A stretch of DNA of 64,000 bases from Kumtagia ephedrae (GCF_003012745.1 NZ_PXYK01000027.1:16131-80130); one strand, 5' to 3'. Shown: positions 16,579 to 25,940, counted from the stretch's first letter. Notes: generated by a model not told the origin, from the sequence alone. Numbers and translations: made by a program.

Positions 16579-17490
16579 GTGGCGGATGTCAACCTGACCC
16601 TGCGGGAGTCGAAGGCTCCCGCGGGGCAAGCCGGGACCGCGGCCATGCCGGGCAAAGCGCCTTTTCGTTTTCCCGCCGGACTGGGCGGCGCGCTCCCCGC
16701 CCTGGTCCTGGTCACCCTGTTTTTCGTTGTGCCCGTCGTGGCGCTGCTGCTGCGCAGCGTCACCGAGCCGGAGCCAGGCTTGCAGAACTACGCGACCCTG
16801 TTCGGCGACGGCACCTATGCCCGGATATTCCTCAACACCTTCCTGGTCGCGTCGGTGGTCACTGCCGTCACAATCGTCGTGGCGTTTCCCGTCGCCTGGA
16901 TGCTGGCGATCATGCCGCCCGCTCTCGGCTCGATCGTCTTCGGCGTCATCATCCTGTCGATGTGGACCAACCTGCTCACGCGCACCTATGCCTGGATGGT
17001 CCTGTTGCAGCGCACCGGCGTCATCAATCGGACGCTGATCAGCCTCGGCATCATCGACGAGCCGCTGCCGCTCATCAACAACCTGACCGGCGTCACCATC
17101 GGCATGGTCTACATCATGCTGCCGTTCATGATCCTGCCGCTTGTCGGCACCTTGCGAGCCATCGACCCGATGACGTTGCGCGCCGCGGCGCTGTGCGGCG
17201 CGAGCCCCTTCGCCGCCTTCCGCCGCATCCTGCTGCCGCTGTCGCTTCCCGGTGTCGCCGCCGGCGGCCTCATGGTCTTCGTCATGTCGCTCGGCTATTT
17301 CGTCACGCCGGCGCTGCTCGGCGGCACGTCGAACATGATGCTGGCCGAGATGATCGCCCAGATGATCCAGTCGCTGCTCAACTGGGGCCTCGGCAGCGCC
17401 GCCGCCTTCGTCCTGCTTGCCGTGACCATGGCGCTCTACGCGCTGCAGCTGCGGCTCGTCGGCGCCAGGCGTGTGGGGGGAGGGGCCTGA
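16579..17490 (+). CDS. ABC transporter permease, PotB-like
   Basis: A 303-aa membrane subunit with about six helices and an EAA loop near LRAAALCGASPFAAFRRILLPLSLPG. The proposed start is GTG at 16579, one base after the stop of the binding protein; the next candidate is ATG 16645. The 35-residue hydrophilic N-terminus is common in this family. Pairs with the permease at 17492 to form the channel. Confidence 0.9.
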   Translation: MADVNLTLRESKAPAGQAGTAAMPGKAPFRFPAGLGGALPALVLVTLFFVVPVVALLLRSVTEPEPGLQNYATLFGDGTYARIFLNTFLVASVVTAVTIVVAFPVAWMLAIMPPALGSIVFGVIILSMWTNLLTRTYAWMVLLQRTGVINRTLISLGIIDEPLPLINNLTGVTIGMVYIMLPFMILPLVGTLRAIDPMTLRAAALCGASPFAAFRRILLPLSLPGVAAGGLMVFVMSLGYFVTPALLGGTSNMMLAEMIAQMIQSLLNWGLGSAAAFVLLAVTMALYALQLRLVGARRVGGGA

Positions 17491-17491
17491 G

Positions 17492-18292
17492 GTGCTGCTC
17501 GACTACGACCGCATGGGCTGGCTGCGCGTGATGCTTCTCGGCATCACCGGGCTGGTCACCGCCTTCCTGCTGCTGCCGGTAGTGTTCATCGTGCTCCTGT
17601 CCTTCGGGTCGTCGCGCTGGCTCGCCTTCCCGCCACCAGGCTGGACGCTGAAATGGTACGGCGAGTTGCTGGCAGATCCGGCCTGGCTCGGCGCGGCGCT
17701 GACCAGCATGCGCATCGCGGCGATTGCCGCCGCGCTGGCGGTCGTCATCGGGCTGTTCGCCTCCTTCGCGCTGGTGCGCGGCGAGTTTCGCGGGCGCAAC
17801 GTGCTGCGCGGGCTGCTGCTGACGCCGATGGTGCTGCCGGTCGTCGTCTTCGCGGTCGCCATCTATGCCTTCTTCCTGCGGCTCGGACTGGGCGGCACGA
17901 CGGTCGGCTTCGTCATCGCCCACACGGTGCTGGCGCTGCCCTTCGCCATCATCCCGATCGCCACGGCGCTGGAAGGTTTCGACAAGACCATCGAGGACGC
18001 CGCGATCGTCTGCGGCGCCAGCCCGCTCGAGGCGAAGCTGCGGATCACCCTGCCGTCGATCAGGATCGGCATCTTCTCGGCGGCGATCTTCGCCTTTCTC
18101 GCCTCCTGGGACGAGGTGGTGGTCGCCATCTTCATGGCCAGCCCGACGCTGCAGACCCTGCCGGTCAAGATCTGGGGCAGCCTGCGCCAGGATCTCAGCC
18201 CGGTGATCGCCGCCGCGTCCAGCCTGCTCGTCCTGCTGACCCTGTTGCTCATGATCGCAGCGGCGCTGATCCGCCGGAGGTTCTCGAAATGA
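17492..18292 (+). CDS. ABC transporter permease, PotC-like
   Basis: A 266-aa second permease with six predicted helices and an EAA loop at DAAIVCGASPLEAKLRITLPSI. GTG at 17492 is chosen because it is preceded by GGGGAGGGG and directly follows the upstream TGA; an in-frame GTG at 17471 is the other option. The last bases overlap the ATG of the ATPase gene (ATGA), indicating coupled translation. Confidence 0.9.
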   Translation: MLLDYDRMGWLRVMLLGITGLVTAFLLLPVVFIVLLSFGSSRWLAFPPPGWTLKWYGELLADPAWLGAALTSMRIAAIAAALAVVIGLFASFALVRGEFRGRNVLRGLLLTPMVLPVVVFAVAIYAFFLRLGLGGTTVGFVIAHTVLALPFAIIPIATALEGFDKTIEDAAIVCGASPLEAKLRITLPSIRIGIFSAAIFAFLASWDEVVVAIFMASPTLQTLPVKIWGSLRQDLSPVIAAASSLLVLLTLLLMIAAALIRRRFSK

Positions 18293-19368
18293 CCCAGCCG
18301 TTCCTCGCCATACGCGCCATCCGCAAGACGTTCGGCAGCGTCGTGGCGGTGCACGACGTCACCGTCGATATCCCGAAAGGCGAGTTCCTCACCTTCCTCG
18401 GCCCGTCGGGCTCCGGCAAGTCGACCACGCTCTACGCCATCGCCGGCTTCCAGGACCCGACCTCGGGCGACGTCCTGCTGGAGGGCGCCTCGCTCCTGTC
18501 GGTACCGCCGCACAAGCGCAACATCGGCATGGTGTTCCAGCGCTACACGCTGTTTCCGCATCTAACCGTCGCCGAGAACGTCGCGTTCCCGCTGCGTGTC
18601 CGCCGCCGGCCGGACGCCGAGGTGAAGCGGAAGGTCGGCGACATGCTGGCGCTGGTGCGGCTCGAAGGGTTCGCCGACCGGCGCCCGGGCGCGCTGTCGG
18701 GCGGCCAGCAGCAGCGGGTGGCGCTGGCGCGGGCGCTCGCCTACGACCCACCGATTCTTTTGATGGACGAGCCGCTTTCCGCCCTGGACAAGAAGCTTCG
18801 CGAGGAAATCCAGGCGGAAATCCGCCGGATCCATCGCGAAACCGGCGTGACCATCCTCTATGTCACGCACGACCAGGAAGAGGCCCTGCACCTTTCCGAC
18901 CGCATCGCCCTGTTCAGGGATGGGCGCATCGAGCAGATCGGCAGCGGCGAGGATCTCTACCTGCGCCCGGCAACCGATTTCGTCGCGGGCTTCATCGGCA
19001 ACTCGAATTTCCTGCCGGCGGAATGCCTCGAGACGGCCGATGGCGCGGCGACGATCCGGCTCGCCGACGGTTCGGTCGTGTCCGGCGTGAGAGCCAATCA
19101 CGATTTCGGCCGGGGCCAGAAGGCGAGGCTGATGGTGCGGCCGGAGGCCTTCCGCCTCACGCCGGACCATGCCTGCGCCGGGCTGGCGGTGGAGTTCGTC
19201 GACACCGCCTTCTTCGGCGAGCGGCGCCGGGTGGTGGCGCGCACCGCCTCCGGGCAGGAGATCGACATCAGGCCGACGTCGGACATGGCGGACGCGCATC
19301 GGGGCGGCGCCTCGGGCGGCCGCCGGGTGTTCTTCGATCCCGCCGCCGCATTCCTGTTCCCGGCCTGA
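18289..19368 (+). CDS. ABC transporter ATP-binding protein, PotA-like
   Basis: A 359-aa ATPase. Walker A is GPSGSGKST at about residue 38, the Q-loop VFQRYTLFPHLTV, signature LSGGQQQRVALARAL, Walker B LLMDEPLSALD and H-loop YVTHDQEEA. Residues 245-359 form the TOBE domain found in PotA/MalK-type subunits. It ends the eight-gene operon begun at 10588. A stem-loop at 19380-19408 follows the stop. Confidence 0.95.
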   Translation: MTQPFLAIRAIRKTFGSVVAVHDVTVDIPKGEFLTFLGPSGSGKSTTLYAIAGFQDPTSGDVLLEGASLLSVPPHKRNIGMVFQRYTLFPHLTVAENVAFPLRVRRRPDAEVKRKVGDMLALVRLEGFADRRPGALSGGQQQRVALARALAYDPPILLMDEPLSALDKKLREEIQAEIRRIHRETGVTILYVTHDQEEALHLSDRIALFRDGRIEQIGSGEDLYLRPATDFVAGFIGNSNFLPAECLETADGAATIRLADGSVVSGVRANHDFGRGQKARLMVRPEAFRLTPDHACAGLAVEFVDTAFFGERRRVVARTASGQEIDIRPTSDMADAHRGGASGGRRVFFDPAAAFLFPA

Positions 19369-19379
19369 TACGGCAGCCA

Positions 19380-19408
19380 GCGCGCCGCAGGGTGATTCTG
19401 TGGCGCGC
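19380..19408. terminator. Stem-loop between convergent operons
   Basis: GCGCGCCGCAG pairs with CTGTGGCGCGC (11 positions, one G-U type pair) around a 7-base loop. It lies between the convergent polyamine-type importer operon and the iron locus and probably ends transcription. Confidence 0.6.
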
Positions 19409-19428
19409 GGACGCCGTGCGCGCGAAAA

Positions 19429-21165
19429 TCAGTCCCCGCCCGTCCTCATGAAGGCGCCCTGCTGGGCCGCGTCCAGCCGGCTGTACAGTCCGCCGCGGCC
19501 GACGAGTTCGGCGTGGGAGCCGGTTTCGACGATCCCGGTTTCCGCCACCACGACGATGCGGTCGGCATGGCGGATCGTCGCCAGGCGATGCGCGATGACG
19601 AGCGTCGTGCGGCCCTGCGAAAGCTCCGTCAGCGATGCCTGGATCTCGCGCTCCGTCTGTATGTCGAGCGCCGAGGTGGCCTCGTCGAGGATCAGGATCG
19701 GTGGGTTCTTCAAAAACATACGGGCGATCGCCAGCCGCTGCTTCTGCCCGCCGGACAGCTTTACGCCGCGCTCGCCGATGATGGTGTCGAGGCCGTCCGG
19801 CAGGGAGGTGATGAGACCGTCGAGGCGGGCGCGGCGGGCGGCTTCGACGATGTCGCTCTCATGGGCATCCAGCCGGCCATAGGCGATGTTCTCGCGGATG
19901 CTGCCGCCGAACAGGAAGACATCCTGCTGGACGATGCCGATATTGGCCCGCAGCGATGCCAGCGTCATGTCGCGGATGTCGATGCCGTCGACGCGGATGG
20001 CACCCGCCTGGCATTCGTAGAAGCGCGGCAGCAGCGAGCAGATGGTGGTCTTGCCCGCGCCCGACGGCCCGACGAAGGCGACGGTCTCGCCGGCGTTGAT
20101 CGTCAGGTCGATGTCCTTGAGGACGGGGCGGCCGTCGTCATAGCCGAAGGAGACACCCTCGTAGCTTATGTCGCCGGCCAGCGTGCCGACGGCTTTGGCG
20201 CCCGGCCGGTCGGCGATGTCGGGCTCGGTGTCGAGCAGGTCGAGGTAGCGCTGGAAGCCGGCGATGCCCTTCGGATAGGTCTCGATCACCGAATTGATCT
20301 TCTCGATCGGGCGGAAGAACACGTTCACCAGCAGCAGGAAGCTGACGAAGCCGCCATTGGTGAGCTCGCCGGTCAGCACGAAATAGCTGCCGGCGATCAT
20401 CACGATCAGCTGGATCAGCCGCATGCTCAGGTAGCTCAGCGAGGTGCTGGCGGCCATGATGCGATAGGCGGCGAGCTTGGTCTGCCGGTAGTTGGCGTTG
20501 TCCCTGGCGAACAGGCCGCGCTCGTGCTCCTCGTTGCCGAAGGCCTGGACGACGCGCATGCCGCCGATATTCTCCTCGAGTCGCACGTTGAAGTCGCCGA
20601 CGCGCCGGTAGATGGCCTGCCAGTTGCGGGTCATGCGGGCGCCGTAGCGGCTGGTGACCCAGGCGACCAGCGGGATGACGGCGGCGGTGATCAGGGCGAG
20701 CTCGGCGTCGATCCAGAACATCAGCGCCAGCGCGCCGAGGAAGGTCATCACGGCGATGAACAGATCCTCCGGGCCGTGATGGGCGACCTCGCCGATCTCC
20801 TCGAGATCCTTGGTGACGCGGGCGACCAGGTGGCCGGTCTTGTGGTCGTCGTAGAAGCGGAAGGACAGCTTCTGCAGATGGTCGAAGCTGCGCCGCCGCA
20901 TCTCGGTCTCGATGTTGATGCCGAGCATGTGGCCCCAGTAGACGACCACCGCCATCAGGCCGGTATTGACGATGTAGATGAACAGCAGCCCGATGGCGGC
21001 CAGCACGATCATCATCCACTGCTGCGTCGGCAGCAGTTCGTCGACGAACAGCTTCACGGCGATCGGAAAGCCCAGCTCCAGCAGGCCGGACAGCACGGCG
21101 CAGCAGAAATCGAGAAGGAACAGTCCCTTCCACGGGCGGTAATATTCGAAGAAGCGGCGGATCAT
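19429..21165 (-). CDS. ABC exporter-fold transporter (fused membrane and ATPase domains)
   Basis: A 578-aa half-transporter. Residues 1-310 hold six membrane helices of the type I exporter fold (MIRRFFEYYRPWKGLFLLDF at the start, coupling helix phrase HHGPEDLFIAV). Residues 335-575 are the ATPase: Walker A GPSGAGKTT, signature LSGGQKQRLAIARMF, Walker B LILDEATSALD. The ATG at 21165 fits the usual MsbA-like start. It is 34 bases after the siderophore-interacting reductase gene, in the same direction, at the 3' end of the iron locus. It could export a siderophore or its remnants, or act as an exporter-fold importer as in IrtAB or YbtPQ; lipid export is also possible. Confidence 0.9.
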   Translation of the reverse strand: MIRRFFEYYRPWKGLFLLDFCCAVLSGLLELGFPIAVKLFVDELLPTQQWMMIVLAAIGLLFIYIVNTGLMAVVVYWGHMLGINIETEMRRRSFDHLQKLSFRFYDDHKTGHLVARVTKDLEEIGEVAHHGPEDLFIAVMTFLGALALMFWIDAELALITAAVIPLVAWVTSRYGARMTRNWQAIYRRVGDFNVRLEENIGGMRVVQAFGNEEHERGLFARDNANYRQTKLAAYRIMAASTSLSYLSMRLIQLIVMIAGSYFVLTGELTNGGFVSFLLLVNVFFRPIEKINSVIETYPKGIAGFQRYLDLLDTEPDIADRPGAKAVGTLAGDISYEGVSFGYDDGRPVLKDIDLTINAGETVAFVGPSGAGKTTICSLLPRFYECQAGAIRVDGIDIRDMTLASLRANIGIVQQDVFLFGGSIRENIAYGRLDAHESDIVEAARRARLDGLITSLPDGLDTIIGERGVKLSGGQKQRLAIARMFLKNPPILILDEATSALDIQTEREIQASLTELSQGRTTLVIAHRLATIRHADRIVVVAETGIVETGSHAELVGRGGLYSRLDAAQQGAFMRTGGD

Positions 21166-21199
21166 AGCGGCGGCTCTGTCGGATATGCGGCGTCCGCCG

Positions 21200-22294
21200 T
21201 CAATCCTCTTTGCGGGCTTCGTCGCCGCTGGCGCCGCGGCGCCAGTAGGCGACGACAAGATGTCGGTCGCGGGGAAGGTTTCGCTCGCGCCTGAGATGGC
21301 TGCGTATGGCGCGGAAACTCTTGTGCTCGCAACCCGCCCAGGCGAAGGCGGAAACGGTTTCGTCCGGCCAGGCGGTGTCGCGCACGCCGTCTGCCAGCAG
21401 GCCCGTCGTCCCCGGTTGCGACCCGCCGCGGTGCAGCCACTGGACGTCGAGGGTCGCGGCGGAACGCAACGGCAGCTCGTCGCTCGCGTCGCCGACCTCG
21501 ATGCGCACGACCGCATGCTTGCCGGCCGGCATCTCTTCGAGGATGCGGGCGATGGCCGGCAGCGCCGTCTCGTCGCCGGCCAGCAGATACCAGTCGGCCT
21601 TGCCGATCGAGCCGCCGCCCGGGCCGGTCATGCCGACGCGGTCGCCTGCCTGCGCAGTGGCGGCGAAGCGGGCTCCGGGCATGTCGACGCCGTCATGCAG
21701 GACGAAGTCGATGTCGATCTCGCCGCTGTCCACGTCGATGCGGCGGATCGTGTAGATGCGCACGTCCGGCCGCGCTTCGCTCGGCCATGAGGGGCGGCCA
21801 TCCTCGCCCGTCACCGGCCAGGCCGGCGCGGCGTCGCGGTCGCGCGGGATGAGCAGGCGCACATGCAGGCCGCCCGCGGCGAAGCGGCCGAGATCGCGTC
21901 CCAACAGGGTGAGCCGGCGCATGTGCGGGCCGATGTCGACGGCGCGTGCCACCCGCATTTCGCGGAAATAGGGCAGGGGGCTGCCGGCGGCGCCGTCGCC
22001 CTGCCAGGCGATGCGCGGCCTGTCCGCGGCGGCGAGGTGGAGCAGGTTCTCGGCCACCGCCAGCTTGACATAGGCGAGCGCGGTGTCGTCCCGGCCTTCG
22101 GCAAAAATTTTCAGGCAGCGTTCGCAGGCTTCGAGTTCCGCCACGCCGAAGCCGGTGTCGATGCGCGCGCACCGGCCTTGGACTTCAGCGCGGCCGTACT
22201 CGGCGAAATGCGCGCACAGGCGCTTCATGACCTCCTCGGGCGCGGCCAGCGCGATCTCCGCCGACGCCTTCAGGAAGCGGGGCATGTCAGCCAT
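21200..22294 (-). CDS. Siderophore-interacting protein (FAD-dependent ferric reductase) with N-terminal DUF2218
   Basis: A 364-aa cytoplasmic flavoprotein that reduces ferric siderophores to release iron. Residues 1-100 match DUF2218 (LAAPEEVMKRLCAHFAEYG.AE). Residues 110-225 form the FAD-binding part (REMRVARAVDIGPHMRRLTLLG, DVRIYTIRRID), and 230-350 the SIP C-terminal NAD(P)H-type domain (WYLLAGDETALPAIARIL, then FAWAGCEHKSFRAIRSHLR). Start overlaps the end of the permease gene by 8 bases. Family members are ViuB/YqjH-like. Confidence 0.93.
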   Translation of the reverse strand: MADMPRFLKASAEIALAAPEEVMKRLCAHFAEYGRAEVQGRCARIDTGFGVAELEACERCLKIFAEGRDDTALAYVKLAVAENLLHLAAADRPRIAWQGDGAAGSPLPYFREMRVARAVDIGPHMRRLTLLGRDLGRFAAGGLHVRLLIPRDRDAAPAWPVTGEDGRPSWPSEARPDVRIYTIRRIDVDSGEIDIDFVLHDGVDMPGARFAATAQAGDRVGMTGPGGGSIGKADWYLLAGDETALPAIARILEEMPAGKHAVVRIEVGDASDELPLRSAATLDVQWLHRGGSQPGTTGLLADGVRDTAWPDETVSAFAWAGCEHKSFRAIRSHLRRERNLPRDRHLVVAYWRRGASGDEARKED

Positions 22295-24266
22295 GACGCG
22301 AGACTCCTTTGCCGAGCAGGTAGACCAGGTAGGGTCCGCTGATGAGCGATGCGAACAGGCCGACGGGCATCTGATAGGGGAAGGCCACCATGCGCGCCAG
22401 CCAGTCCGACACCATCATCACCGCCGCACCGAACAGGATCGAGCCGACGAGATGATGACGCGCGCCGGCAAGGCCGCACAGCCGCGCCAGATGCGGCGCG
22501 ATCAGGCCGATGAAGCTCAGCGGGCCGACGAACATCGACGCGCCTGCGGTGATAAGGGCGGTCAGCGAGACGAGGACGAGCCGGGCGCAGCGCAAGGGCA
22601 GGCCGAGGCTCCGCGCCGTGCCGGTGCCGAGCGGCAGGATGTCGAGCCAGCGCGACACGGCGAGCAGCGGCAGGCAGGTCGCGGCGAGCAGGACGACCGC
22701 CATCCACACCTGCGGCATGGTCGCGCCGCTGGTCGAGCCGCTCAGCCAGCGCAGCAGGATGTAGGACTGGGCGTTGCCGAGCGAGATCACCGCCGTGAAG
22801 ACGGCGCTGAACAGGGCGCTCATGGCGACGCCCGCCAAAAGCAGCCGTTCCGGGCCGAAATGGCTGCGAGCCGCCGTCGCCAGTATGGCGAGCAGCGCCA
22901 GGAACGCTCCGGCGACCGAGCCGGCGAGCTGCCAGCCCAGCCCCGCCGTGAAGTCCAGCAGGATCACGGCGGTGAGGCCGGCGCCGGCGCCGCTGCCGAC
23001 GCCCAAGACCTCCGGGCTCGCCAGCGGATTGCCGGTCATGCGCTGGATGACCACGCCGGCCGCGCCGAGCATGCCGCCCGCCGCCGCTGCAAGCGCGAGC
23101 CTGGGCACGCGCCATTCCCAGAGTTCGGAGAGCAGCGGGCCGGTCGCGACGAACCAGCCCTCCGGCCTCTGGCCGACGAGCAGCGCCACGGCCGCTGCCG
23201 TCAGCGTGCCGATGGCGACGGGCAGCAGCACACGGCCGGGCGTGTCGCTGCGGCGGGCCGTGGCGGCCGCACGGCTGAGCGACGGCCACTCGAACATTTT
23301 CAGCCGGGGCAGCAGCCACAGGAGCAGCGGCCCACCGAGCAGTGCGGTCGCCGCGCCCGTCGGCACCCGTTCGCCGCCCTGGCCGGCGGCGAGCTGCACC
23401 AGCCCGTCGGTCAGCCACAGCAGGATGGCGCCGATGAGCGGCGCCGCGACGAGCCGCTGGCGCAGGCTGCGCGCGCCCGACAGCATGGCCAGCGCCGGCG
23501 CCGCCAGGCCGACGAAGCCGATGACGCCGACCTCCGCCGCGACGGTGGTCGCGATCCACACGGCAAGCGCGACGACCAGCAGGCGCGTGGCATTCAGCGC
23601 CAGTCCGAGATTCTTCGCCGAGGCGTCGTCGAGGCCGAGGATCGACAGCGGCCGCAGCATGAGCAGCGCCGCCACCACGCCGAAGCAGAGCGGCGGGGCG
23701 ATCGCCACGGCCGGGCTCCAGCTCTGCTGCACCAGCGAGCCGCCGCCCCAGATGAACAGCGAGAACAGGTAGTCGCCATTGGCGAGGATCAGGGCGGCGC
23801 TGCCGGCGTTGCAGGTCAGCGCCACCATCATGCCGGCAAGCACCACCGACACCGGCTCGAGGCCGCGTCGCCAGGTGAGCGCCATGACGATCGCCACCGC
23901 GAGCACGCCGCCGGCGAAGGCGACCGCGCCCTGCGACCAGGCCATCGCGGCGGGCGCGTAGAGGGTGGCCACCGCCATGGCGAGCTGGGCGCCGGCGGAG
24001 ATGCCGAGCGTGGAGGGTTCTGCCAGCGGGTTGCGCAGCACGCGCTGCAGCAGCAGGCCGGCGAGGCCGAGCGCGGCGCCCGCCAGGATCGCCACCGCGG
24101 CGCGCGGCAGCACCGTGTACCAGAGGATAACCCGCTGCAGGTCGCCATCCATGCCGGCGACTGCCGGATCTGGCCACGCGGCCGCGACCTGCCGGGCAAA
24201 CAGCGCCAGCGCCGCGGCGGCCAGCAGGCCCCAAAGCATCGTCAGGACGGTGCGGCGCTCAGCCAT
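22287..24266 (-). CDS. fhuB: Fused double-length ferric-siderophore ABC permease (FhuB-like)
   Basis: A 659-aa inner-membrane permease made of two tandem FecCD-type halves, each with about ten helices; the first includes LPRAAVAILAGAALGLAG and LGISAGAQLAMA, the second VPRLALAAAAGGMLGAAG and LGVGSGAGAGL. This fused arrangement is the hallmark of FhuB, the hydroxamate siderophore permease. The ATG at 24266 overlaps the binding-protein stop by 8 bases. Works with the FhuD- and FhuC-like proteins upstream. Confidence 0.93.
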   Translation of the reverse strand: MAERRTVLTMLWGLLAAAALALFARQVAAAWPDPAVAGMDGDLQRVILWYTVLPRAAVAILAGAALGLAGLLLQRVLRNPLAEPSTLGISAGAQLAMAVATLYAPAAMAWSQGAVAFAGGVLAVAIVMALTWRRGLEPVSVVLAGMMVALTCNAGSAALILANGDYLFSLFIWGGGSLVQQSWSPAVAIAPPLCFGVVAALLMLRPLSILGLDDASAKNLGLALNATRLLVVALAVWIATTVAAEVGVIGFVGLAAPALAMLSGARSLRQRLVAAPLIGAILLWLTDGLVQLAAGQGGERVPTGAATALLGGPLLLWLLPRLKMFEWPSLSRAAATARRSDTPGRVLLPVAIGTLTAAAVALLVGQRPEGWFVATGPLLSELWEWRVPRLALAAAAGGMLGAAGVVIQRMTGNPLASPEVLGVGSGAGAGLTAVILLDFTAGLGWQLAGSVAGAFLALLAILATAARSHFGPERLLLAGVAMSALFSAVFTAVISLGNAQSYILLRWLSGSTSGATMPQVWMAVVLLAATCLPLLAVSRWLDILPLGTGTARSLGLPLRCARLVLVSLTALITAGASMFVGPLSFIGLIAPHLARLCGLAGARHHLVGSILFGAAVMMVSDWLARMVAFPYQMPVGLFASLISGPYLVYLLGKGVSRHG

Positions 24267-25140
24267 CGCGGCCCCATTGCGACGCGGCATCGGTGAGCAG
24301 GCGCGCAAGACGCCGGGCGGACGGCAGGCCGCCGAAATGGTTGACCGGGTCGATGACGGCGACGCGGCCCTGCCGCACGGCCGGCAGCGCGTTCCACAGT
24401 GCGTTGTCGACGAGCGTGCGCGCCACCTCCGGCGGCAGCGGCGCCATCACGACGATCGCCGCGTCGGGTTGGCGCGCCAGCGCTTCGATGCCCACCGGCG
24501 CGGCGGCGCTGTAGCTGGTCGGATCGGTCCAGGCATTGGCGAGGCCGAGGCGGGCGAGCATGTCGCCGGCCATAGAATCGGCACCGAAGGCGCGAAAATG
24601 CCGGGAATCGCCGAGATTGACGACGAAGACCGGCCGCGCGGCGAGCGGGCGCAGAATCTCCCGGCACTGCGCCACGAAGTTGGCAGTGTCGTCGACGAGT
24701 GCGGCCGCTTGCTGAACCCTTCCGAGCGCATCGCCGAGCGCGACCGCCGCCTGCTCGGCAAGCGGATAGGGCGGCTTTCCGGCTTCGTAGACCGGCAGGG
24801 ACAGGACCGGCGCGACGCGCTCCAGCGCGGCGCGCTGGTATTCGTAAAAATTCGAGATGACGATTAGGTCCGGCGCGACGAGGCCCAGCAGCTCGTAATT
24901 GGGCGTGCCGCGCAGGCCGAGGTCGGCGATCGTTTCGGGCAGCTCCGGCTCGACCACGAGCTGCCGGAACTGGACGAGTTCGGTCCCGGCCGCCGGCTGA
25001 ACGCCGAGGGCGAGCGTCGTCTCCAGCATGCCCCAGTCGATCACAGCCACGCTCTGGGGCGCCGCGCGCAGCCGGCCGGGCAATGCCGCGGACAGAAGCG
25101 CGGAAGCCAGCAGGCAACGTCTGGTGATGGGTGTGGTCAT
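24259..25140 (-). CDS. fhuD: Iron-siderophore ABC substrate-binding protein (FhuD-like)
   Basis: A 293-aa periplasmic binding protein. The N-terminus has TRRCLLASALLSAALPGRLRA, a twin-arginine type signal. The mature part begins SVAVIDWGMLETTLALGV, a typical TroA/FhuD opening, and continues with NYELLGLVAPDLIVIS. It captures ferric hydroxamates for the FhuB permease. It follows the ATPase by 5 bases. The substrate class rests on the fused FhuB partner; the exact siderophore is unknown. Confidence 0.88.
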   Translation of the reverse strand: MTTPITRRCLLASALLSAALPGRLRAAPQSVAVIDWGMLETTLALGVQPAAGTELVQFRQLVVEPELPETIADLGLRGTPNYELLGLVAPDLIVISNFYEYQRAALERVAPVLSLPVYEAGKPPYPLAEQAAVALGDALGRVQQAAALVDDTANFVAQCREILRPLAARPVFVVNLGDSRHFRAFGADSMAGDMLARLGLANAWTDPTSYSAAAPVGIEALARQPDAAIVVMAPLPPEVARTLVDNALWNALPAVRQGRVAVIDPVNHFGGLPSARRLARLLTDAASQWGRDG

Positions 25141-25145
25141 GCGGC

Positions 25146-25940
25146 TCAGATCAGATAGGCCAGCGGCTCGCCGGTCCGCGGATGCGGGCTGGTGCCCATG
25201 GCGACACCGTAGACCGCGGCCAGCACGTCGGGCCGGACGATCTCCGCCGGCGCGCCCCTGGCAAAGACCCGGCCGCCGGTCAGTGCGATGATCTCGTCGC
25301 AGTAGCGCGCGGCCATGTTGACGTCGTGCAGCACGACCATGACGGTGATGCCGCGCTTGCCGGCCAGCTCGCGGACCAGCGCAAGGATTTCCGCCTGATG
25401 CGCGATGTCGAGCGCCGACGTCGGCTCATCCAGCAGCAGGCAGCGCGTGTCCTGCGCCAGCATCATGGCGAGCCAGGCGCGCTGGCGCTCGCCGCCGGAC
25501 AGGCTGTCGACCAGCCGTTCGGCGAAGTTTTGCAGGTCGGTCTGGCGCAGCGCTTCTTCGACCTTTGCATGATCCTCATCGCCGAACCGCCCGAGCGTGC
25601 CGTGCCAGGGGAAACGCCCGAGCGCCACCAGCTCGCGCACCGTCATCGCCTCGGCCGGCGGCGTGAACTGCGGCATGTAGGCGACGGTGCGGGCGAACTC
25701 GCGCTCGCCGAAGCCGGCGATGTCCCTGCCGAGCAGGCGGATGACGCCGCCGCTCCGCGCCTGCTGGCGCGCAAGCAGCTTGATCAGCGAGCTCTTGCCC
25801 GAGCCGTTCGGCCCGACCAGGGCATAGATGCGGGAGCGCTCCAGCGTCAGGTCGAGCGGCTGCAGGATGGCGCGACCGCCCACGGCGAAGCTGACGCCAT
25901 CGATCCGGTAGAGGGGCTCGTTCGAACTGGCCGGGATCAT
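25146..25940 (-). CDS. fhuC: Iron-siderophore ABC ATP-binding protein (FhuC-like)
   Basis: A 264-aa ATPase. Walker A GPNGSGKSS at about residue 38, signature LSGGERQRAWLAMMLAQ, Walker B CLLLDEPTSALD and H-loop VLHDVNMAARYCDEI are all present, and the last motif is typical of the FecE/FhuC group. ATG 25940 is preferred because AGGAACAGG precedes it; an upstream ATG at 25997 adds only a charged leader. It lies 73 bases after the receptor gene. Confidence 0.9.
   Translation of the reverse strand: MIPASSNEPLYRIDGVSFAVGGRAILQPLDLTLERSRIYALVGPNGSGKSSLIKLLARQQARSGGVIRLLGRDIAGFGEREFARTVAYMPQFTPPAEAMTVRELVALGRFPWHGTLGRFGDEDHAKVEEALRQTDLQNFAERLVDSLSGGERQRAWLAMMLAQDTRCLLLDEPTSALDIAHQAEILALVRELAGKRGITVMVVLHDVNMAARYCDEIIALTGGRVFARGAPAEIVRPDVLAAVYGVAMGTSPHPRTGEPLAYLI

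Noticed and set aside
19513..21294. 593-codon plus-strand frame opposite the exporter-fold ABC gene
   Set aside because: Shadow of the minus-strand gene, which has all ABC motifs.
22083..24296. 737-codon open frame on the plus strand opposite the FhuB-like permease
   Set aside because: Composition is Arg/Gln/Gly-rich with no domain; the minus strand shows the fused FecCD permease with overlapping start and stop in its operon.
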